The translations under genes and the position numbers were made by a program. 17,366 nt of DNA, taken from Candidatus Aenigmatarchaeota archaeon. Lineage in GTDB: Archaea; Aenigmatarchaeota; Aenigmatarchaeia; CG10238-14. Below the pieces are notes generated by a model, which was not told the DNA's origin, did no database searches, and saw nothing but the letters and a program-made list of their open reading frames with translations. Shown in pieces: positions 13,069 through 17,366 of the stretch (position 1 is the stretch's first letter; each line of letters opens with the position of its first letter). The stretch lies in NCBI GenBank assembly GCA_017608955.1, contig JAFCEW010000004.1, positions 1 through 17,366 on the forward strand. The letters are read 5' to 3'.

Positions 13069-13557
13069 ATGATTAATATATTCTTGATTATCATGTTCAC
13101 TTTTCACGATTTTGATAAGTGTTATTCTAGGCTAGAACATTTTTCGTTAATTGTAGAAGGAAAAAGAGATAAAGATGCATTGATGAAATTAGGATTCAAA
13201 GATATAAAAGTAATTTCAAGAAAATCGATTTTTAAATTTATTGAAGGATTACCAAAAAACAAAAAATACGTAATTCTAACAGATTTTGATCGTGAAGGTG
13301 AGAAAAAAAATAAAATTTTTTGTAAATTTTTTGAAAAAAATGGAATTTCCTTTAATAAAAACTTAAGGAGTTTCATAAAATCAGCTTTCAAAATAACGAA
13401 AGTTGAAGAATTAATAAAATTTTCAAAATTAAAGGAGGATGTTTTTTATGGGAAAATTAGCACAATCAACTATAAAATATTTAATAGAAGCAAATTTTAC
13501 CGCAAATGGTATAGTAGAAAAGCCAGATATAATTGGCGCTATTTTTGGACAAACTGA
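13069..13557 (+). CDS. Small TOPRIM-domain protein, with an ORF that runs into dnaG
   Basis: A 162-residue ORF. The TOPRIM fold is clear: SLIVEGKRDKDAL (E30) is the glutamate motif and VILTDFDREG (D72, D74) is the DxD motif. Related archaeal stand-alone TOPRIM proteins are about 110-130 residues, and family-like sequence ends near residue 122 (VEELIKFSKL). From about residue 127 the ORF overlaps dnaG in another frame for 110 bases, giving a basic, aromatic tail (FYRKWYSRKARYNW) that looks like shadow sequence. Either the overlap is genuine or an indel has removed the stop near 13430. The second ATG, at 13093, is an equally good start without the hydrophobic first eight residues. TOPRIM domains cut or bind nucleic acid with Mg2+; the substrate is unknown. 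Confidence 0.75.
   Translation: MINIFLIIMFTFHDFDKCYSRLEHFSLIVEGKRDKDALMKLGFKDIKVISRKSIFKFIEGLPKNKKYVILTDFDREGEKKNKIFCKFFEKNGISFNKNLRSFIKSAFKITKVEELIKFSKLKEDVFYGKISTINYKIFNRSKFYRKWYSRKARYNWRYFWTN
13431..13438 (+). promoter_or_regulatory. Strong ribosome-binding site that decides the dnaG start
   Basis: AAAGGAGG ends nine bases before the ATG at 13448 and touches the in-frame ATG at 13439. The spacing therefore favours 13448 as the dnaG start. The site lies inside the upstream TOPRIM ORF. Confidence 0.8.
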
Positions 13558-14644
13558 GGGACTATTAGGTCAAGATCTAGATTTAAGAGAATTGCAGAGA
13601 ACAGGAAGAATCGGAAGGATAGAAGTAAATGTGAAAGAAGAAAAAGGAAAAACAAAAGGAGTTATCTTAATTCCATCAAGTTTAGATGCATCTGAGACTG
13701 TTTTAATTGCAGCTGCTATAGAAACTATAGAAAGAATAGGACCATGTGATTCAGAAATAAAATTGAAATCAGTAAAGGATATTAGGTCATTAAAACGTGA
13801 TTATGTTGTTAAAAGAGCAAAAGAAATTTTAGAAAAACTCTTGGATGAGGAACTGCCACAAACATCTGAGTTGTCAGAAAAAATAAAAACTTCTGTCAGG
13901 GCAGCAGAAATAACTAATTATGAAGGATTACCTGCTGGACCAGATATATCAATTTCAGATGAAGTTATATTTGTTGAAGGGAGAGCAGATGTTTTGAAAT
14001 TATTGAAAAGTGGAATAAAAAATGTAATGGCAATTGGTGGTGCAACATCACTGTCTGAGCCTGTTATAAAATTATCTAAAGAAAAAATAGTTACTGTTTT
14101 TTTAGATGGTGATAGAGGCGGTGATTTAATTTTAAAAGAATTATTGCACATGGCAAATATAGATTTTATAGCAAGGGCACCAGAAGGTAAAGAAGTAGAA
14201 GAATTAACAAAAAAAGAAATATTCAAAGCACTAAGAGATAGAATTCCGATAGATCAATATCTACAAAATTCAAAAATTAAATCTAGACAATCTAGACAAA
14301 GAAGCATAATAAAAAAAGAAGAAATAATATCAGAGAGGGAAGAATATTTAGATGAAAAAACAAGAAAAAAAATAAGTGACATATTGGATAAAATGATTGG
14401 TACAAAAGCAGCTTACATTTTCGATAATTCGATGAAATTAAAAAATAAAATTCCATTAAATAAATTCGAAGAAAAAAATAAAGCATTAAAAAACGCAGAG
14501 ATAGTTTTAGTTGATGAAACAATAGATGATGATATAGTAAATATAGCAGAGCAAGCAAATGTAAAATATCTTATTGCCGATAAATCAAAAAAGAAATATA
14601 AAAAGAAACAAATTAATATCTTGACAAAAAAGGATTTACAATAA
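13448..14644 (+). CDS. dnaG: Archaeal DnaG-type primase / exosome-associated protein
   Basis: A 398-residue protein. The N-terminal domain (about 1-120) has the archaeal signature GQTEGLLGQDLDLRELQRTGRIGRIEV. The central TOPRIM domain (about 170-250) has EVIFVEGRADVL (E177), and FLDGDRGGD (D220, D222) binds metal. The Lys-rich C-terminal part (about 275-398) is less conserved. Archaeal DnaG is known both as a subunit of the RNA exosome and as a primer-making enzyme in vitro; its main role is debated. It is the last gene of the CBS, CBS, TOPRIM, dnaG run, and its 3' end overlaps the convergent ThpR-like gene by nine bases. Confidence 0.95.
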   Translation: MGKLAQSTIKYLIEANFTANGIVEKPDIIGAIFGQTEGLLGQDLDLRELQRTGRIGRIEVNVKEEKGKTKGVILIPSSLDASETVLIAAAIETIERIGPCDSEIKLKSVKDIRSLKRDYVVKRAKEILEKLLDEELPQTSELSEKIKTSVRAAEITNYEGLPAGPDISISDEVIFVEGRADVLKLLKSGIKNVMAIGGATSLSEPVIKLSKEKIVTVFLDGDRGGDLILKELLHMANIDFIARAPEGKEVEELTKKEIFKALRDRIPIDQYLQNSKIKSRQSRQRSIIKKEEIISEREEYLDEKTRKKISDILDKMIGTKAAYIFDNSMKLKNKIPLNKFEEKNKALKNAEIVLVDETIDDDIVNIAEQANVKYLIADKSKKKYKKKQINILTKKDLQ

Positions 14645-15175
14645 TTTAAATTTGTGAATAGTTTTATAGGTAGGTCCTTGCCTACCTAATATACTTTCAA
14701 CTAAAGATATTTCTTCTACTTCAAAAGATCCAATTTTTATATCTCTATTTTTTTCAATAAAATTTTGTACGATATTTTTATTAAAAATATTTTTTACTCT
14801 GCATAATGTTAATTTTGTTGACTCGTAGAATCTTGATTCAATACAACTACCAATATTTTTTATTAATTTCATTAAACTTTCATTATCTTTTACATCTATT
14901 CCAATTACTCTAATAAAATTCTCACTTGGAATTAATTTCAAGCCTTCTAATTCTATTTTTATTTTATTAAAGTTATTAATTACAGAATCTATTTTTTTTA
15001 TTAAATCATTTATTTTATTTTCATCTATTTCCCCAATAAATGTAATAGTAATATGAATATTTTCTGGCTCTACAAATTTAGCTTTGATAGGAAGTTTTTT
15101 TATTTTATTCTGAAATTTTATTATGTTTGATTTTATGTCTTTTGGCAACCATATACATGTGAACAAACGTGGCAT
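14636..15175 (-). CDS. 2H phosphoesterase of the ThpR/LigT (RNA 2',3'-cyclic phosphodiesterase) family with a lost catalytic His
   Basis: A 179-residue protein, normal length for the family. The first HxT motif is intact (H41-I-T43 in NIHITITFIGE). The second should read HLTLARVK, but the sequence is TKLTLCRVKN with Lys121 in place of the histidine. The codon is AAA and the frame is continuous on both sides, so a frameshift does not explain it. Two histidines are needed in this family for the cyclic phosphodiester reaction, so the protein is predicted to be impaired or to have another use, such as RNA binding. It ends convergently in the last bases of dnaG and starts divergently from the AAA+ gene. 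Confidence 0.88.
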   Translation of the reverse strand: MPRLFTCIWLPKDIKSNIIKFQNKIKKLPIKAKFVEPENIHITITFIGEIDENKINDLIKKIDSVINNFNKIKIELEGLKLIPSENFIRVIGIDVKDNESLMKLIKNIGSCIESRFYESTKLTLCRVKNIFNKNIVQNFIEKNRDIKIGSFEVEEISLVESILGRQGPTYKTIHKFKLL

Positions 15176-15209
15176 ATTTTTATTTTGTTTTTTTAATTTA
15201 AATTAACAT

Positions 15210-15240
15210 ATATTCACGGAAAATACACAAAATATTCACG
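15210..15240. repeat. Direct repeats ATATTCACG upstream of the AAA+ gene
   Basis: ATATTCACG occurs at 15210-15218 and 15232-15240, offset by 22 bases or about two helical turns. A related inverted copy (TGTGAAT, 15279-15285) overlaps the gene start, beside the palindrome ACATATATGT at 15271-15280. This layout fits an operator for a DNA-binding protein in the divergent promoter gap. Confidence 0.45.
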
Positions 15241-15278
15241 ATAGTTATTTATTTTTTAATACACTAAATGACATATAT

Positions 15279-16355
15279 GTGAATTTTATGTTACAAAATT
15301 ATGAATATTTTACAAAATTTGGTTGGAGTTCTAATCCATTTACTTTAACCATATATCCAGATCTTTTAGTGGGTTATTCTAAGCAGACAGATGCCTTGCT
15401 TTCTCATATATCTAATTTTCATAAAGTTGGTATGATTATAGGACCGACTGGTTCTGGAAAAACAACAGTGCTCAGTTGGGTCAATTCTTATATATCAAAA
15501 AATAATGGATTAAAATTATTTTACATACCAAAACCACCTGTTAATGAAAAGGGATTAATACTTCTTTTTAAATCACTTTTAGGATATAATTTTTTGGATA
15601 AGATAAAATTCAGGTCTTTTAATATAAATAAAATGTCTGAATTTATAAATGAAAAAATAAAAAACCAAAAAACAATATTTCTTATTGATGAAGCGCATGA
15701 ATGTTCTTTAGATGTTTTACAATGGCTTAGAACATTAAATGATAGTTGCCCCAATATGATTTTAATTTTTGCTGGATTATCAACATTTGAAGATATGTTG
15801 AGTTCTAAATTACCTACGCTTTCAATGCGTGTAACAACTAAAGTATATTTGAAGTCATTAAATGAAACAGAAACAGAATCATTGATCAAAAAAAGAATAG
15901 AAAAGGTTGGTGGGAAGGGAATAGAACCATTTACATCAGATTCTATTAATGAAATATATAAAATCACAGGTGGATTTCCGCGTGAAATTATAAAGAATTG
16001 TGATATTTTAATTAAAAAAGCAGCAGAAAAAAATATTTCTGTTATAAATAAAAATTTTGTTGAAAAAATATTAGAAAAAACAGAAACTACAAGAACAGAT
16101 GAAATTAGATTAACATTAACCAAACGCCAAAAAGAGATATTATCTTTATTGAATGAATATAAAAGGCTCTCTCCTTCAGATATAGTTCAACATATAGACA
16201 TAGCAGACTATAAAAGCAAAAGCCATGCTATCAGATCCATTAATAATATACTGAGAAGATTAATGTCAGCAAATTTATTAAAAAGGGAAAAAATTGGAAA
16301 TACATATTTATATTTTCTTTCTGGAAAAGCAAAAACTATATTCACAAAAGCATAA
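15279..16355 (+). CDS. AAA+ ATPase of the Orc/ExeA-TniB type with C-terminal winged helix
   Basis: A protein of 358 residues from the GTG at 15279, or 355 from the ATG at 15288. In 355 numbering, FGWSSNPFTL is at 11-20, Walker A GPTGSGKT at 52-59, Walker B FLIDEAHE at 131-138, a likely arginine finger at R181, and a sensor-2-like GGFPREI (R232). Residues 275-355 look like a winged helix (TKRQKEILSLLNEYKRLSPSDIV, then INNILRRLMSANLLKREK). The domain order is that of Orc1/Cdc6, but the AAA+ module is closer to ExeA/TniB-type ATPases. It may be a second initiator-like protein, a transposition-type regulator or a DNA-remodelling ATPase; no transposase is next to it. ATTCACG repeats lie just upstream. 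Confidence 0.8.
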   Translation: MNFMLQNYEYFTKFGWSSNPFTLTIYPDLLVGYSKQTDALLSHISNFHKVGMIIGPTGSGKTTVLSWVNSYISKNNGLKLFYIPKPPVNEKGLILLFKSLLGYNFLDKIKFRSFNINKMSEFINEKIKNQKTIFLIDEAHECSLDVLQWLRTLNDSCPNMILIFAGLSTFEDMLSSKLPTLSMRVTTKVYLKSLNETETESLIKKRIEKVGGKGIEPFTSDSINEIYKITGGFPREIIKNCDILIKKAAEKNISVINKNFVEKILEKTETTRTDEIRLTLTKRQKEILSLLNEYKRLSPSDIVQHIDIADYKSKSHAIRSINNILRRLMSANLLKREKIGNTYLYFLSGKAKTIFTKA

Positions 16356-16380
16356 TTAAATATCAAAACAAATAATAATT

Positions 16381-16944
16381 ATGAAGATTTTAATTATAGT
16401 TGGCATGCCTGGTTCTGGAAAAACTATTTGCGCTAATATAGCAAAGAAGATGAATATATTCACGTTAACTACAGGAGATGTTATAAGAGATGAAATAAAA
16501 CGAAGAGGACTTGAATATAATGAACAAAATGATCTAAAAATTGCAAGATGGTTTAATAAAAAAGGAAGAGAAAAGTTAATTGCGAGAAGATTAGTTAAAA
16601 TGATAAAAAATGCTGGAAATCCTAAAAAGATAGTTATAGAAGGATTCAGATCTATGCAAGGTATAAATGAGTTAAAAAGACTATTAAATAGAGAAAATAT
16701 AATCATTCTTGCAATTCATTCATCGCCTCAAATTAGATATGAAAGAGAAAAGAAAAGACCAAGATTTAAAGGAAAAGGATATAGAATGATAAAAATGAGA
16801 GATAGGCAGGAAATAAAACACGGATTAGCTGAAATAATAGCTATGTCCGATGACATAATAGTTAACAATAAAAGTTTAAAAGAATTTAATATAACAGTAA
16901 AAGATAAATTAATTAAAATACTAAATATTTATGAAAAGAGGTGA
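16381..16944 (+). CDS. UPF0200-family nucleotide-kinase-like P-loop protein
   Basis: A 187-residue protein with Walker A GMPGSGKT (8-15), TTGDVIRDEIKRRGLE (the substrate-lid region of archaeal UPF0200 proteins), IVIEGFRSMQGINEL and MRDRQEIKHGLAEIIAMSDDIIVNN. The pattern resembles adenylate and dephospho-CoA kinases. UPF0200 is an archaeal family without a settled substrate, so a kinase role is inferred. The start at 16381 gives the standard N-terminus. It overlaps the region before the PRC-barrel gene by three coding residues only if that gene used its first ATG (16931). Confidence 0.88.
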   Translation: MKILIIVGMPGSGKTICANIAKKMNIFTLTTGDVIRDEIKRRGLEYNEQNDLKIARWFNKKGREKLIARRLVKMIKNAGNPKKIVIEGFRSMQGINELKRLLNRENIIILAIHSSPQIRYEREKKRPRFKGKGYRMIKMRDRQEIKHGLAEIIAMSDDIIVNNKSLKEFNITVKDKLIKILNIYEKR

Positions 16945-16948
16945 AAAT

Positions 16949-17212
16949 ATGGCTGATACGAGATTAAGAGCAAAAAATATGATAGGAAAAGCAATTGTAA
17001 GTGAAGAGACTGGAAGAAAATTTGGTGTTGTTGGTAATGTTGACTTCATAACAGAAAGTGGTGAACTCTTGAATATAATAGTTGATCAACCAACCAAACA
17101 TCTTAAAGATTTAAATATAAAAACAGATGAATCTGGAAGAAATTTAATTTCTTTTAGTGCTGTTAAATCAATTGGAGATTTCATAATTGTCAGTGAAAAT
17201 GAATTAATTTAA
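16949..17212 (+). CDS. PRC-barrel domain protein
   Basis: An 87-residue single-domain protein. The beta-rich pattern NMIGKAIVSEETGRKFGVV, then GELLNIIVDQP, then ISFSAVKSIGDFIIV is a PRC-barrel. The ATG at 16949 is chosen because AAGAGGTG lies just before it; the upstream ATG at 16931 would place that site inside the gene and overlap the previous stop. PRC-barrels occur in RimM-like, photosynthetic and many archaeal stand-alone proteins; the role here is not clear. The gene is closely linked to the UPF0200 gene and is followed by the repeat cluster. Confidence 0.85.
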   Translation: MADTRLRAKNMIGKAIVSEETGRKFGVVGNVDFITESGELLNIIVDQPTKHLKDLNIKTDESGRNLISFSAVKSIGDFIIVSENELI

Positions 17213-17243
17213 ATTATTTTCTTATTTTAATAGTCAGAAGAAT

Positions 17244-17366
17244 AACTTAAACTTCTTAACAACAACTTAATCTTCTTAACCTAAAAGTTAAGAAGATTAA
17301 GAAGATTAAGTTGAAAAAATACCTAAGAACACATTTTATGGCGGTTTTAAAGGAACAACTTAAGAA
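17244..17366. repeat. Cluster of CTTAA/CTTCTTAAC repeats with a strong hairpin, open at the right edge
   Basis: AACTTAAACTTCTTAAC (17244-17260) is repeated as AACTTAATCTTCTTAAC (17264-17280), 16 of 17 bases the same, 20 bases apart. The second copy forms a perfect 15-base inverted repeat with GTTAAGAAGATTAAG at 17287-17301 around the loop CTAAAA. The right arm continues as a second AAGATTAAG copy, and CAACTTAAG recurs at 17356-17364. The pattern continues to the window edge. A terminator for the PRC-barrel transcript, a set of protein-binding sites, or the edge of a mobile or repeat element are all possible. Confidence 0.7.
17338..17366 (+). CDS. Possible start of a further gene, cut by the window edge
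   Basis: ATG at 17338 opens a frame reading MAVLKEQLK to the edge. It has no clear ribosome-binding site before it, and the last part overlaps the CAACTTAAG repeat. Nine codons are too few to identify anything, so this is only a flag for whoever has the adjoining sequence. Confidence 0.2.

Noticed and set aside
15210..15240. ATATTCACG repeats as further ORBs
   Set aside because: They contain GGAAAA in one copy but no TTCCA dyad and no G-string, so they do not fit the ORB pattern.
15521..16123. 200-codon minus-strand ORF opposite the AAA+ ATPase gene
   Set aside because: The plus frame carries Walker A, Walker B and a winged helix; the minus frame is low-complexity Ile/Phe/Ser sequence.
17244..17366. 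CRISPR array
   Set aside because: Units are close-packed and partly inverted with no unique spacers of regular length.
1..17366. tRNA, rRNA or insertion sequence
   Set aside because: No cloverleaf-like GC-rich segment, no rRNA core motif and no transposase were seen; all gaps are under 200 bases.

Overview
This is a strongly AT-rich archaeal chromosome segment. Every diagnostic gene is archaeal: Orc1/Cdc6, family-B DNA polymerase with a C-terminal zinc ribbon, an N-terminal piece of the PolD small subunit (DP1), Hjc, DnaG-type primase, archaeal NAC, SecF followed by SecD, a GPT-type GlcNAc-1-P transferase and a UPF0200 kinase. The compact layout, low GC and tiny membrane ORFs would suit a DPANN-type genome, but the phylum is inferred, not shown.

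Layout. 1-1888: envelope glycan genes (a 5'-truncated GT2 glycosyltransferase facing a polyprenyl-phosphate GlcNAc-1-P transferase). 1969-4561: secF-secD. 4565-5185 (minus): NAC followed by two very small membrane-protein ORFs. 5186-5361: an intergenic gap with two origin-recognition-box (ORB) elements. 5362-10444 (minus): cdc6, DP1-like fragment, polB and PAP2 phosphatase. 10445-10636: a gap that looks like a replication origin, with ORB elements in mirror orientation around an AT-rich stretch. 10637-11690 (minus): Hjc and a metallophosphoesterase. 11743-14644 (plus): two CBS-domain proteins, a small TOPRIM protein and DnaG. 14636-15175 (minus): a 2H phosphoesterase of the ThpR family lacking one catalytic His. 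15279-17212 (plus): an Orc/ExeA-like AAA+ ATPase with a winged helix, a UPF0200 kinase and a PRC-barrel protein. The window ends in a cluster of direct and inverted repeats.

Working together: initiator (Cdc6), its probable binding sites, a replicative-type polymerase, a polymerase-D fragment, a junction resolvase, two TOPRIM proteins and a second initiator-like ATPase lie within about 11 kb. This is best read as the origin-proximal replication hub of the chromosome. The main points for follow-up are the oriC/ORB architecture with a second ORB pair 5.2 kb away, the DP1 that ends after its OB fold in the cdc6-polB operon, a SecD lacking the usual membrane aspartate, and the repeat cluster at the right edge. 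There is no gene-free stretch longer than 300 bases, and I saw no tRNA, rRNA, CRISPR array or insertion sequence.
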